Shown: positions 1 through 8,886, numbered from the stretch's first letter. The stretch: DNA of 64,000 nucleotides from Flavobacteriaceae bacterium (GCA_024640565.1 JAHEET010000003.1:46696-110695), one strand, 5' to 3'. Numbers and translations: made by a program. The notes: generated from the letters alone by a model not told the origin.

Positions 1-1
1 A

Positions 2-61
2 AAAAACAAAATAGGTGTGTTTTTAGCAGTTTTAGGAATCTTACTTGTCACAATTGCTTAA
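2..61 (+). CDS. 3' end of an unidentified upstream gene (partial)
   Basis: An open frame enters from the left edge and ends with TAA at 59-61, directly abutting the ATG of the next gene. The 19 visible residues are KNK followed by a wholly hydrophobic stretch, which could be a C-terminal membrane segment or part of a very short membrane peptide. The abutting stop and start suggest cotranscription with the yigZ-type gene. Too little is visible to assign a function. Confidence 0.45.
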   Translation, partial: KNKIGVFLAVLGILLVTIA

Positions 62-670
62 ATGAAAGAAGACATTTATAAGACAATTGATATCGCTTCC
101 CAGGAAACTCTTTTCAAAGAAAAGGGGAGTAAATTCTTTGGATATGCTTTCCCAGTTTCATCAGAAGAGGATGTAAAAGGCTGTTTAGAGGTTTTGAAAA
201 AAAAACATCATTCTGCCCGTCATTTCTGTTATGCCTACCAATTGGGAGTAGCGCAGACGTCCTATAGAGCGAATGACGACGGAGAACCAAATAATTCTGC
301 AGGTTTGCCCATTTATGGGCAAATTCAATCTTTTCAAGTTACTAATATTCTTGTTGTTTCGGTGCGTTATTTTGGGGGCACAAAATTGGGTGTTGGCGGA
401 TTGATTGCTGCCTATAAAAAATCGGCACAGTTCGCATTAGAAGCCTCCGAAATTTTAGAAAAGACGATAAATGTTCAATTCAAATTGACTTTTAATTATG
501 ATTTGATGAATTCCGTGATGCGAATTGTCAAAGAGAAACAGATTGATATTATTTATCAGAAGTTAGAGGTTGATTGTACCTACATCATTTCAGTAAGAAA
601 AAAGCATGCAAAAAATACCTATCAAATTTTTGATACTTTATACAAAGTTGTCATTAAAGAAATGGTATAA
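62..670 (+). CDS. YigZ/IMPACT family protein
   Basis: A 202-residue protein of the YigZ (UPF0029/IMPACT) family. The N-terminal domain carries the family signatures: GSKF near residue 22, DDGEP..SAG near residues 77-84 and the RYFGG-KLGVGGL block near residues 108-120. The C-terminal third fits the DUF1949 ferredoxin-like domain. Length matches bacterial YigZ. Eukaryotic IMPACT acts in translational control through GCN1/GCN2; the bacterial role is not settled. The start ATG immediately follows the stop of the preceding frame. The next gene is convergent, 15 bases away. Confidence 0.9.
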   Translation: MKEDIYKTIDIASQETLFKEKGSKFFGYAFPVSSEEDVKGCLEVLKKKHHSARHFCYAYQLGVAQTSYRANDDGEPNNSAGLPIYGQIQSFQVTNILVVSVRYFGGTKLGVGGLIAAYKKSAQFALEASEILEKTINVQFKLTFNYDLMNSVMRIVKEKQIDIIYQKLEVDCTYIISVRKKHAKNTYQIFDTLYKVVIKEMV

Positions 671-685
671 TTTTTCGTGTGTGTT

Positions 686-1084
686 TTAAAATTCTAAAAG
701 CGCCAATAAATATGCCGGACATCGAGTTGGTTTCATCGTTTTCATATTTATAAATGCCAATACTGAGTTTCCAGTACAAATTAATTCGTTGTTTTGATTT
801 TTTATTTCGTAATCAAATTCAATTTTAACAGTTGGTTTTTTTTTGATAACGGTATGAATTGTTAATAGATCATCATAAAGTGCAGATTTCATAAAGTTGC
901 ATTGCAGGTTGATAACTGGGAGCATAATGCCACTGTCTTCCATTTTTTTGTAGGTAACTCCCAGATTACGAAGCCATTCTGTTCTTCCAATTTCGAAAAA
1001 TTGAGCGTAGTTTCCATGATAAACTACACCCATTTGATCGGTTTCAGCATACCGAACTCTTATCTTTGTACTGTTTTTTTTCAA
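686..1084 (-). CDS. Acyl-CoA thioesterase, 4HBT hotdog family (YbgC-like)
   Basis: A 132-residue single hotdog-fold protein. Near the N terminus it has the YbgC/4HBT signature RYAETDQMGVVYHGNY, whose Asp is the usual catalytic residue for hydrolysing acyl-CoA thioesters. Length is normal for the family. The best-supported start is TTG at 1084, because the homologous N terminus (RVRY-ETDQMG) begins shortly after and no ATG lies nearby. It is convergent with the yigZ-type gene and divergent from dnaA. The physiological acyl-CoA substrate cannot be read from the sequence. Confidence 0.88.
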   Translation of the reverse strand: MKKNSTKIRVRYAETDQMGVVYHGNYAQFFEIGRTEWLRNLGVTYKKMEDSGIMLPVINLQCNFMKSALYDDLLTIHTVIKKKPTVKIEFDYEIKNQNNELICTGNSVLAFINMKTMKPTRCPAYLLALLEF

Positions 1085-1168
1085 GAATATATTATTTGAA
1101 TTTGCTATCGGAGTGTACGTAAAAAAAAATTAATAATCAATAGCAAAATCATTTTTTTATACTGAATT

Positions 1169-1177
1169 TTATTCACA
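1169..1177 (+). promoter_or_regulatory. Single DnaA box upstream of dnaA
   Basis: The sequence TTATTCACA matches the DnaA-box consensus TTATNCACA exactly and lies 77 bases before the dnaA start. A degenerate Bacteroidota -7 element (CACTTTTG, 1176-1183) overlaps its end. This would fit autoregulation of dnaA by its product. I see no cluster of boxes, so I do not call an origin here. Confidence 0.45.
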
Positions 1178-1253
1178 CTTTTGTAAGGCTTCTGGGAGAG
1201 CATCAAAATTCCGTAAAAAAAACTCATTAACTAACGATACACATTACCCTAAA

Positions 1254-2681
1254 ATGACATTAACTGCCGATTCCGTTTGGACTGAATGTTTGTCTTTTAT
1301 TAAAGACAATATAAAGCCACAAGCATATAAAACTTGGTTTGAGCCCATCAAACCAGTAAAATTATCCGGAGAAGCGTTAACGATTCAGGTGCCAAGTAAA
1401 TTTTTTTACGAATGGTTAGAGGAACATTACATTAAACTATTACGAGTTGCTTTAGTGCGTCAATTGGGGAATGATGCAAAGTTGGTCTATGATGTTCGTA
1501 TGGAAAATACCTACAGCAGCAATAGACCCCAGATCGTGAAAATTCCAAGTGCTAACAGAGATCCTCTAAAACCACAAAAGGTAACGATGCCCTTGGAAGC
1601 TGGTAAAAGAGAATTGAGAAATCCGTTTATAATCCCAGGATTACAAAAAGTAAAAATAGAATCTCAATTAAATCCAAATTATAACTTTAATAATTTTGTA
1701 GAAGGAGACTCCAATCGATTAGCACGATCAGCGGGTATGGCGGTTGCCAACAAACCGGGAGGAACTTCTTTCAATCCATTGTTAATCTATGGAGGAGTAG
1801 GTTTAGGAAAAACACATTTAGCACATGCTATTGGTGTAGATATCAAAGACAAGTATCCAGACAAAACCGTTTTGTATATTTCGTCTGAAAAATTTACACA
1901 ACAATTTATAGATTCTGTAAAGTCAAACACAAGAAATGATTTTATTCATTTTTATCAAATGATCGATGTTTTATTGATTGATGACGTTCAGTTTTTATCG
2001 GGTAAGGCAGGAACTCAGGATGTTTTCTTCCACATATTCAATCACCTACATCAAAATGGAAAACAAGTAATTTTAACTTCAGACAAAGCACCTGTAGATA
2101 TGCAAGACATAGAACAGCGGTTGTTATCTCGTTTTAAATGGGGATTGTCAGCAGAATTACAAGCACCAGATTATGAAACTAGAGTTTCTATTCTTCACAA
2201 TAAACTTTTCAGAGATGGTGTTGAAATGCCCGAAGAGATTGTAGAGTATATCGCAAAGAATATCAAATCGAATGTTCGAGAATTAGAGGGAGTCATTATT
2301 TCTATGATTGCTCAAGCTTCGTTTAACAGGCGCGAATTTTCTATCGAATTGGCAAAACAAATTGTCGATAAGTTTGTGAAAAATACTAAAAAAGAAGTTT
2401 CTATCGATTACATACAAAAAGAAGTTTCCAAATACTTCGATATGGATGTGGCTACCTTACAATCTAAAACTAGGAAACGCCATATTGTTCAGGCAAGACA
2501 ACTGGCCATGTTTTTTGCCAAAAGATTAACAAAAACTTCCTTGGCTAGTATTGGTAATCAGATTGGACAAAGAGATCATGCAACTGTTTTGCATGCTTGT
2601 AAAACCGTTGATAACTTAACAGAAACGGATAAGCAATTTAAAAAATACGTTGAAGACTTAACGAAGAAATTGACTTTCTAA
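1254..2681 (+). CDS. dnaA: Chromosomal replication initiator DnaA
   Basis: A 475-residue DnaA of normal length. Domain I (about 1-85) begins with the typical W-x-ECL...YKTWFEPIKP region, followed by a short linker and the AAA+ domain. Walker A is GGVGLGKTH near residue 180 and Walker B is LLIDDVQFL near residue 242. An arginine-rich SRFKWGL segment follows, and the C-terminal DNA-binding domain contains the signature DHATVLHAC near residue 444. It binds DnaA boxes and melts the origin using ATP. It is followed after 10 bases by a phosphatase gene and probably starts a three-gene unit. A DnaA box lies in its upstream region. Confidence 0.98.
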   Translation: MTLTADSVWTECLSFIKDNIKPQAYKTWFEPIKPVKLSGEALTIQVPSKFFYEWLEEHYIKLLRVALVRQLGNDAKLVYDVRMENTYSSNRPQIVKIPSANRDPLKPQKVTMPLEAGKRELRNPFIIPGLQKVKIESQLNPNYNFNNFVEGDSNRLARSAGMAVANKPGGTSFNPLLIYGGVGLGKTHLAHAIGVDIKDKYPDKTVLYISSEKFTQQFIDSVKSNTRNDFIHFYQMIDVLLIDDVQFLSGKAGTQDVFFHIFNHLHQNGKQVILTSDKAPVDMQDIEQRLLSRFKWGLSAELQAPDYETRVSILHNKLFRDGVEMPEEIVEYIAKNIKSNVRELEGVIISMIAQASFNRREFSIELAKQIVDKFVKNTKKEVSIDYIQKEVSKYFDMDVATLQSKTRKRHIVQARQLAMFFAKRLTKTSLASIGNQIGQRDHATVLHACKTVDNLTETDKQFKKYVEDLTKKLTF

Positions 2682-2691
2682 ATCTGTTTTT

Positions 2692-3153
2692 ATGCATAAA
2701 ATACTCATGGTTTGTTTGGGAAACATTTGTCGTTCTCCAATTGCTGAAGGAGTACTGCAATCAAAAGTAAATTCAGATCTCGTTTATGTAGATTCTGCTG
2801 GAACTGCTGCGTATCATGTTGGAAATGCTCCCGACAAACGCTCGATAGACATCGCATTTAAATACAATATAAACTTGAAAAATCAAAAAGCACGAAAGTT
2901 TAGTGTGATAGATTTTGAGAATTTTGATACTATTTACGCAATGGATGAAAGTAATTATCAAGATATTTTAAAATTGGCAAAAACTAATGCACATACAGCC
3001 AAAGTAAAACTGATTTTAAATGAAGTCAATCCACACTCCAATCAAAGTGTTCCAGACCCTTATTACGGAGGCTCTCAAGGATTTGAAAAAGTGTATGTGA
3101 TGCTAGAAAAAGCATGTTCAATAATCGCAGAAAAACTACAAAATGATCGGTAA
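2692..3153 (+). CDS. Low-molecular-weight protein-tyrosine phosphatase
   Basis: A 153-residue LMW-PTP of typical size. The P-loop CLGNICRS begins at the nucleophile Cys8 with Arg14 binding phosphate, and the general-acid loop VPDPYYGG lies near residue 122. The protein is cytosolic with no signal peptide. It lies 10 bases after dnaA and overlaps the next gene by 11 bases, so the three are probably cotranscribed. In many bacteria these phosphatases act on tyrosine kinases of polysaccharide export, but no such kinase is visible here, so the substrate is unknown. Confidence 0.95.
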   Translation: MHKILMVCLGNICRSPIAEGVLQSKVNSDLVYVDSAGTAAYHVGNAPDKRSIDIAFKYNINLKNQKARKFSVIDFENFDTIYAMDESNYQDILKLAKTNAHTAKVKLILNEVNPHSNQSVPDPYYGGSQGFEKVYVMLEKACSIIAEKLQNDR

Positions 3154-3847
3154 ATTATATTTAATACCAACTACCTTAGGTGATACAGAGCCCCTAGAGG
3201 TAATGCCTTTGTCTGTGAAGAAGGTAATTGAGGACATTGATTATTTTATCGTTGAAAATGAAAAAACTGCTCGAAGGTTTATCAAAAAAATTACGCCAAA
3301 AAAAATACAATCTTCCTTGCATCTCATGTCGTTAGATAAATATGCTGAAGAATTGGAAACACGCACCTATCTAGATGTTTGTCATCAAGGAACCAATGTT
3401 GGTTTGTTGTCAGAAGCAGGGGTACCTGCCGTAGCAGATCCAGGTGCGTCTATTGTTAAACTGGCCCATGAAAAAGGAGTTCAGGTGGTTCCTTTAGTAG
3501 GGCCTTCCTCGATATTAATGGCAATGATGAGTTCTGGAATGAATGGTCAGAATTTTGCGTTTAATGGCTATTTACCAATTGACAAAGGGGAACGTAAAAA
3601 AGCAATTAAAGAACTGGAAAAGTTATCTGTCGATAAAAATCAATCACAAATTTTTATTGAAACCCCCTATCGAAATCAGAAAATGTTTGCAGATTTGAAG
3701 GCGGTTTTGTCTGCATCTACCCGTTTGTGTATTGCAGTAGATATTACCCTTTCTTCAGAATACATCAAAACTTATGCGGTACAAGATTGGAAACAACAGT
3801 CGCCAGATTTACATAAGAAACCAGCCATTTTTATCATTCACAAATAA
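3143..3847 (+). CDS. SAM-dependent methyltransferase, RsmI-like (tetrapyrrole methylase fold)
   Basis: A 234-residue tetrapyrrole-methylase-fold protein related to RsmI (16S rRNA 2'-O-methyltransferase for C1402). Visible family blocks are LYLIPTTLGD at the N terminus, GLLSEAGVPAVADPG near residues 93-107 (SAM site) and VVPLVGPSSIL near residue 117. It is shorter than E. coli RsmI (about 286 residues) because the C-terminal domain is missing, which is usual for the Bacteroidota paralogue. Both this form and full-length RsmI can occur in one genome, so its rRNA target is uncertain. It overlaps the phosphatase gene by 11 bases. Confidence 0.85.
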   Translation: MIGKLYLIPTTLGDTEPLEVMPLSVKKVIEDIDYFIVENEKTARRFIKKITPKKIQSSLHLMSLDKYAEELETRTYLDVCHQGTNVGLLSEAGVPAVADPGASIVKLAHEKGVQVVPLVGPSSILMAMMSSGMNGQNFAFNGYLPIDKGERKKAIKELEKLSVDKNQSQIFIETPYRNQKMFADLKAVLSASTRLCIAVDITLSSEYIKTYAVQDWKQQSPDLHKKPAIFIIHK

Positions 3848-3941
3848 GAGAAGCAACAAAAGAAAGCGATTTTAATAATACAAAAAAGTTAGAAAAAAAG
3901 CCTTGAAATCATCCTTATTTAGAAGATTGATTTTCAATGAT

Positions 3942-4553
3942 TTAAACTTTTGCTTTCCTATTTGCTTTAATGTTTGAAACATTGTAACCTGCAAACTTTT
4001 TTAAATAAGATTGAATCGAAGAACCATAAGTATCTGAGAAACGAATTCTACCTCTACTACGCAAATACTTCTTTACATTTCCTGCACCGCCCAAATGCGC
4101 TGCTGCTAAAATTCCAGATTCAGTAATTTCTATTCCATTGATTATTTTTCCGACAGAGCGTCTGATGTCTTTTCTTAAAATCCATTTATTAACAGCGCAA
4201 TAGGCAGCAAAGGCTTTTTCTTGCAATTCTGGATTTTTTAAAAATTCTTTTGCATTGTATATTCGAAATCGTTTTAATGTTGTTTTTCCGAATTGATATT
4301 TCCCAAGGTAACCCAAGGTATTTGTCACATGATACCTTCCCTGTGATTCTTTAAAAGCAACCGCCTCTTTAAAGGCTACAAAGTTTTTTTGTAGGTAAGG
4401 AAATTCTAATGAATTGTTTTTTGGGGAATTGTGAACCTTAATTTCAATGGTCTTGATGGGGTTTGTCCCTGTTGCATTGATAAATAAAAATAGCGTCAGT
4501 GCTACTAGAAGTAACTTTTTGATATATACAATCTTTCTGTTTTGCGTTTGCAA
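3942..4553 (-). CDS. Secreted lysozyme-fold / lytic transglycosylase-like protein
   Basis: A 203-residue exported protein. Residues about 10-28 form a hydrophobic signal segment. The body holds FKESQGRYH followed by GYLGKYQFG, the arrangement of the catalytic glutamate region in SLT/lysozyme-fold domains, and a later AAAHLGGAGN block typical of the same fold. It probably cleaves peptidoglycan. The start is uncertain: the first codon available is TTG at 4553, and a TAGTTTTG -7-like sequence (4551-4558) overlaps it. It follows mltG on the same strand after a 267-base gap, so it may have its own promoter. Confidence 0.72.
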   Translation of the reverse strand: MQTQNRKIVYIKKLLLVALTLFLFINATGTNPIKTIEIKVHNSPKNNSLEFPYLQKNFVAFKEAVAFKESQGRYHVTNTLGYLGKYQFGKTTLKRFRIYNAKEFLKNPELQEKAFAAYCAVNKWILRKDIRRSVGKIINGIEITESGILAAAHLGGAGNVKKYLRSRGRIRFSDTYGSSIQSYLKKFAGYNVSNIKANRKAKV

Positions 4554-4820
4554 AACTAAGAAACCATATCATATTACTGATTATCAGAATGTTAAATTTT
4601 TAAATAAATACATTTAATAAGGGATAAGCACTCTTTTGCTATCAAATTATGCATATAAAACTAGATTTCTTATGAATTTAACAACAAATAAGGTTTTTTT
4701 CACACTATGTAATTATATTTAAAAGCTCAATTTCAACCAAAAAAAAGACAATCATCCATCCTGTAATGCCTGAGAATGGATTGGCTACAGTGGTTTTTAG
4801 GGGTAAAAAAAATGTTATTA

Positions 4821-5849
4821 TTATCGATTAATCCCTTTATTATTAAGCCATCTGTGGTACTTTTCGGCATTTCTGTTGTGCTGAGAAAGTGTTTTTGCAA
4901 ATGTATGAAACCCTATTTTTTCAGTATTTGCACACATATAATAATAGTTATGCTTGCTGGCATTTAATACTGCATCTATAGCAGACACATCGGGCATTGA
5001 AATTACCCCAGGAGGCAGGCCTTTATATAGGTAGGTATTGTATGGAGAGTCTATCTTTAGATCGGTTGTTAAAACTCTTTTAATTACCGTATTTTGTCCT
5101 TTTTTCTCACGAATACAGAAGATTACTGTAGGATCCGCTTGCAAAGGCCATCCTTTTTTGAGTCGATTTAAATACAAACCAGCAACAATAGGTCGTTCGG
5201 CTAGTTGCGTTGTTTCTTTTTGTACAATAGAGGCTAGTGTAATGACTTCTTTTTTTGATAAGTTTAGTTTTTTGGCACTTTCTGTTCTTCTTGAATTCCA
5301 AAAAAGAGTGTATTCTTTCAGCATCTTATCACGAAACTTTTCTGCAGATATTGTCCAATATACCTCGTACCGATTTGGAATGAAAATGCCTAGCACTGTT
5401 TTCTCTGAAAAGTTGTTTTCTTTTAAAAAAAGAGGGTCTAAGAAAGCTTGCATTAATTTGGTGGAGTCTGTTTCCACTTGTGTCGCAATTCTATGTGCTA
5501 GTTTTTCTAGCGTGTCTTGATTGTTGAATGCTACTTTTACAGGAGTTTGATTTCCACTTCTTAGAAGATTGACAATGTCATTATTTGACATTCCTTTTTT
5601 TAAAATATACTTCCCTGCTTTTGGTTGGTTGAATTTCTTTTGAACTGCTACCCAATGAAAGGCTTCCTCATCCTCTAAAAACGCAGCTATTTTCTTTTTT
5701 AAATCTGGTATGTTATCTTTTGATTCAATAAAAATACTACCTGGTTTTCGAATATTATTTGAAAAGATTCGATTGTAATATTGAAGGCCAATGATCCCTC
5801 CGATACCTAGGATAACAAAAATACCAATTGAAATTGTTTTTTTATTCAT
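4821..5849 (-). CDS. mltG: Endolytic murein transglycosylase MltG (YceG-like)
   Basis: A 342-residue YceG/MltG protein, normal length. An N-terminal membrane anchor covers about residues 5-25. A LysM-like subdomain follows, then the catalytic domain with the hallmark ASIVQKETTQ, whose Glu is the catalytic acid, and the downstream N-RL-KGWPLQADPTV motif. MltG cuts nascent glycan strands at the inner membrane and sets glycan chain termination. The gene overlaps the upstream GNAT gene by 8 bases. With dapF further upstream this is a peptidoglycan-oriented cluster. Confidence 0.95.
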   Translation of the reverse strand: MNKKTISIGIFVILGIGGIIGLQYYNRIFSNNIRKPGSIFIESKDNIPDLKKKIAAFLEDEEAFHWVAVQKKFNQPKAGKYILKKGMSNNDIVNLLRSGNQTPVKVAFNNQDTLEKLAHRIATQVETDSTKLMQAFLDPLFLKENNFSEKTVLGIFIPNRYEVYWTISAEKFRDKMLKEYTLFWNSRRTESAKKLNLSKKEVITLASIVQKETTQLAERPIVAGLYLNRLKKGWPLQADPTVIFCIREKKGQNTVIKRVLTTDLKIDSPYNTYLYKGLPPGVISMPDVSAIDAVLNASKHNYYYMCANTEKIGFHTFAKTLSQHNRNAEKYHRWLNNKGINR

Positions 5850-6363
5850 TGATTAATTGAAATAAAAGTTCACTCTTATACACACCATTAGCGCGTATCC
5901 AATCTTTTTTCTCACCCACAAAAACAAAATTATTTTTTTTGAATAAAGCAATGCTTTGTAGGTTGTCTTGGGTAATGTTTGCATACAATTGATGTAAGTT
6001 TAATTGCGAAAAGGCATAGTTAATCATCATTTCCAATGCACTAGTGGCAATTCCTTTTTTTTGAAATTTTGGATGTACCAAAATCCCGATTCCTGCTCTG
6101 AGGTGTTTTGGATCAAAATCAAACAAGTCAATCATTCCCATTCGCTTCTTGGTGTTTTTATCTTCCATTATAAGCCGAAGCTGTTTGGCTTCAAAAAGAT
6201 CTAAGTGTGCATTTTCTAGATATTGTTTTAAAACATATTTGGAAAATGGAGCTTGTGTGTGACTAACTTCCCAAAACAATTCATTATTTTCTATTTCATA
6301 TAGAAATTCTAAATCTTCGGGTTCTAATGCACGGAGATTTATTTTCTGACCACTTAGATGCAT
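5842..6363 (-). CDS. GNAT family N-acetyltransferase
   Basis: A 173-residue acetyltransferase of the RimJ/RimL/SpeG type. Typical features are LRALEPEDLEFLYEIEN at the N terminus, IGILVHPKFQKKGIATSAL (acetyl-CoA pyrophosphate loop, motif A) in the middle and NLQSIALFKKNNF near the end. The acceptor cannot be predicted. It sits between dapF and mltG and overlaps mltG by 8 bases, so it is probably translated with it. The position between wall genes might hint at a wall-related or protein N-terminal substrate, but that is inference. Confidence 0.88.
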   Translation of the reverse strand: MHLSGQKINLRALEPEDLEFLYEIENNELFWEVSHTQAPFSKYVLKQYLENAHLDLFEAKQLRLIMEDKNTKKRMGMIDLFDFDPKHLRAGIGILVHPKFQKKGIATSALEMMINYAFSQLNLHQLYANITQDNLQSIALFKKNNFVFVGEKKDWIRANGVYKSELLFQLINE

Positions 6364-6479
6364 AGGTTTGCTAGTTTGTGCTGGGAATGCTCTGAAATTT
6401 TCATTTGCATAATTTTGGTGTCTTAGATACTGACAACAGTTGGACGTTTACTTTTCTATGTTTATTGCTAGTTCTTATG

Positions 6480-7250
6480 TTAAATCTCAATCTCACCTCT
6501 AAAAACAAATTCAGCAGGTCCTTTTAGAAAAACATCGGTGTATTTTCCATCGTTTTCATCAAAAGAAACTTGTAAATTTCCTCCCATAACGGGTAACTTT
6601 ATTACCTGTGCAGTTGTTCTTTTTGTTTTATGCATAGCAATTGCAACGGCTGTGACTCCTGTGCCACACGCCAATGTTTCATTTTCAACGCCTTTTTCAT
6701 AGGTTCTTACTTGAAATGTATTGTCATTTATTTGTTCCACAAAATTCACATTACTCCCCGGAGCTGGGTAGGAATTTCTTATTTTTTGTCCCATTTCAAA
6801 TACTGGATAGGTCTCTAAATTCTCAACCAACGCTACATGATGTTGTGTTCCTGTGTTGGCAAAAACACTATTGTCTTTTACGATTACTTCATCTACATCG
6901 ATCATTTGCAAAGAGACAATTTCATTTTCAATTTTTGCAAAATGCCCACCATCAAAGGCAGTAAAGTTAGTTTTTAAAGAGATAATTTCTAAATATTTTG
7001 CAAAAGCAACAGCACATCTTCCACCGTTTCCACAGAAGGTTTGGCTACCATCGGCATTAAAGTAAATCATTTTAAAATCAAATTCAAGATCATTTTCAAT
7101 CAAAATAATCCCATCTGCTCCGACACCAAAATTACGGTCACAGATTTTCTGTATAGCTGGGGTATTCTCTTTAGGAAATTGTTTTGACCTATTGTCAATC
7201 ATGACAAAATCATTTCCCGTTCCTTGGTATTTGTAAAAAGGCATCTTCAT
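6480..7250 (-). CDS. dapF: Diaminopimelate epimerase
   Basis: DapF converts LL- to meso-diaminopimelate for peptidoglycan and lysine. The protein opens with FYKYQGTGNDFVMIDNR, has the first catalytic cysteine in FCGNGGRC and the second in LACGTGVTA, the classic two-base pair. From the ATG at 7250 it is 256 residues, close to the family length. I prefer 7250 over the GTG at 7256 because a perfect -7 element (TATCTTTG, 7263-7256 on this strand) overlaps the GTG. The transcript would therefore begin at or near the ATG. It is divergent from the htrA-type gene. Confidence 0.96.
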   Translation of the reverse strand: MKMPFYKYQGTGNDFVMIDNRSKQFPKENTPAIQKICDRNFGVGADGIILIENDLEFDFKMIYFNADGSQTFCGNGGRCAVAFAKYLEIISLKTNFTAFDGGHFAKIENEIVSLQMIDVDEVIVKDNSVFANTGTQHHVALVENLETYPVFEMGQKIRNSYPAPGSNVNFVEQINDNTFQVRTYEKGVENETLACGTGVTAVAIAMHKTKRTTAQVIKLPVMGGNLQVSFDENDGKYTDVFLKGPAEFVFRGEIEI

Positions 7251-7255
7251 GAACA

Positions 7256-7263
7256 CAAAGATA
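7256..7263 (-). promoter_or_regulatory. -7 element of dapF, very close to the start codon
   Basis: Read on the minus strand this is TATCTTTG, an exact match to the Bacteroidota TAnnTTTG element. Only five bases separate it from the ATG at 7250, which predicts a leaderless or nearly leaderless mRNA. I see no good -33 TTTG at the usual spacing. Confidence 0.6.
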
Positions 7264-7353
7264 GCAATTTCAATGCGATTTTCTAGTTGTTAAAAATGGG
7301 TTAAAGTCCGTTAAAATGATGTTAAACAAATTTATCTAAATTGTCAAAAATTA

Positions 7354-7361
7354 TATATTTG
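7354..7361 (+). promoter_or_regulatory. -7 element upstream of the htrA-type gene
   Basis: TATATTTG is a perfect TAnnTTTG element 25 bases before the ATG at 7387. A weak TTTA sits at the -33 position with 19-base spacing (7331-7334). The region is shared with the divergent dapF promoter. Confidence 0.6.
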
Positions 7362-7386
7362 ATTCATTAAAATAAAAATAAATACA

Positions 7387-8775
7387 ATGAAGCATTTTTT
7401 TAGTTTTTTGGGAATAGCGCTTTTGGGAGGGATTCTCACACTAGCTGGTTACAAAGCATTTGTCGAAAAAGAAATGGTATACCAACAAATCTCTGAGATT
7501 CCAATGGTTCCAGTGAGTTCAAATTTGAATCCGACAATTGGATTCACTTCAGGTATTGAAAACTCTACTGATTTTACCGTAGCAGCAGAGAACTCTATAA
7601 ATGCTGTTGTGCACGTTAAAAATACCGCTGTAAGGACGCAAAAAAATCCTTGGGCAGAATTATTTTACGGAAATGGAAATGGAACTAGAAAATATGAACA
7701 AGTTGGAACTGGGAGTGGTGTTATTATTTCTCAAGACGGTTATATCGTTACCAACAATCATGTGATTGAGGGAGCTACGGACATAGAGATTACCCTAAAT
7801 AATAGGAGAAAACACAAAGCAACCCTAATTGGTACAGATCCAAGTAATGACATTGCATTGTTAAAGATTGATACCGATGTAGATTTGCCATACATCCCTT
7901 TTGCGAACTCAGATGCTGTCCAAATAGGGGAGTGGGTATTGGCAGTTGGCAACCCCTATAATTTAACATCAACTGTAACGGCTGGAATTGTAAGTGCAAA
8001 GGGCAGAGATTTAGAAGGCAATAGAAATATTGAATCATTCATTCAAACCGACGCTGCAGTGAATCCTGGGAATAGTGGCGGTGCATTGGTAAATACTCAA
8101 GGAGAATTGATTGGCGTAAATACAGCAATTTCGTCGAGAACGGGTTCGTTTATAGGATATTCTTTTGCGGTCCCTTCTAATATTGCTAAAAAAATTATAG
8201 ATGATATCTTAGAATTTGGAACCGTACAACAAGCCATTTTAGGAATCAATGTTGACACTAGCTTCGATGAGGAGGGCGTAAAAGTTTCTGGTGTTTTGGA
8301 ATTGACAGAACGAGGTCAAAATTTCGGACTTAAAAAAGGAGATGTTATCACTAAAATCGACAATGTGAAAATTTCAAAATTCTCAGATTTAAAAGGGCAA
8401 TTAACAGCCAAAAGACCGGGAGATTTTGTTGATGTTACTGTGAAAAGAAATGGAGAAATTTATGTAAAGAAAGTGAAGTTATCTAAATCTGTTGAAAGGC
8501 ATATCTCCACAGTGTTTCAATGGGAGTTAAAAGATCTTACAAGCAAGGAGAAGCAAAAAAGAGGGATCAAACAAGGTGTTCAAATCATAAGAACAGACAA
8601 AGACGGTGTCGAAAATAATTTAAAAGGGTTCATTATTACAAAAATTAATAACCAAGAAGTAAATAATGCAAAAGAAACCGTTCGATTACTTGACAACTTG
8701 GCAAGTAATAGGTATCGAATTATTGTTGAAATGATTACCCTAAACGGGGAAATAGAAAAGTATATTTATAGATAA
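7387..8775 (+). CDS. HtrA/DegP family serine protease with PDZ domains
   Basis: A 462-residue periplasmic trypsin-like protease. The N terminus has an uncleaved anchor or signal segment at about residues 4-22. The catalytic triad is His125 (TNNHVIEG), Asp155 (SNDIALLKI) and Ser230 (GNSGGAL). One PDZ domain follows at about 290-365 and a second, divergent one at about 370-462. It would degrade or refold damaged envelope proteins. Length matches DegP/DegQ-type enzymes. It is monocistronic: its own promoter lies upstream and a strong terminator follows. Confidence 0.95.
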   Translation: MKHFFSFLGIALLGGILTLAGYKAFVEKEMVYQQISEIPMVPVSSNLNPTIGFTSGIENSTDFTVAAENSINAVVHVKNTAVRTQKNPWAELFYGNGNGTRKYEQVGTGSGVIISQDGYIVTNNHVIEGATDIEITLNNRRKHKATLIGTDPSNDIALLKIDTDVDLPYIPFANSDAVQIGEWVLAVGNPYNLTSTVTAGIVSAKGRDLEGNRNIESFIQTDAAVNPGNSGGALVNTQGELIGVNTAISSRTGSFIGYSFAVPSNIAKKIIDDILEFGTVQQAILGINVDTSFDEEGVKVSGVLELTERGQNFGLKKGDVITKIDNVKISKFSDLKGQLTAKRPGDFVDVTVKRNGEIYVKKVKLSKSVERHISTVFQWELKDLTSKEKQKRGIKQGVQIIRTDKDGVENNLKGFIITKINNQEVNNAKETVRLLDNLASNRYRIIVEMITLNGEIEKYIYR

Positions 8776-8797
8776 ATTGTACAACAAATTGAAGTTT

Positions 8798-8829
8798 AAA
8801 AAATCCTGATGAAAGTCAGGATTTTTTTT
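8798..8829 (+). terminator. Rho-independent terminator after the htrA-type gene
   Basis: The arms AAAAAATCCTGA and TCAGGATTTTTT flank a six-base loop and are followed by further T residues. It is placed 23 bases after the htrA-type stop. Confidence 0.85.
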
Positions 8830-8878
8830 GTTTTAATGATTTTAGCGAAATCGATTTCGTATTTTGAATAAAAAGAAA

Positions 8879-8886
8879 TACTTTTG
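8879..8886 (+). promoter_or_regulatory. -7 element of the GAPDH gene
   Basis: TACTTTTG matches TAnnTTTG exactly, 27 bases before the ATG at 8914. No -33 TTTG at ideal spacing; TTTC occurs at about 20 bases. Confidence 0.55.

Noticed and set aside
4554..4820. 267-base gap between mltG and the lysozyme-like gene, checked for tRNA or small genes
   Set aside because: It is AT-rich, with no cloverleaf, no convincing hairpin with U tract and no small reading frame with a motif.
5038..5520. Open frame of 160 codons on the plus strand
   Set aside because: It lies antisense inside mltG, whose family motifs are clear. The translated sequence is cysteine- and serine-rich without any motif, as expected of a shadow frame.
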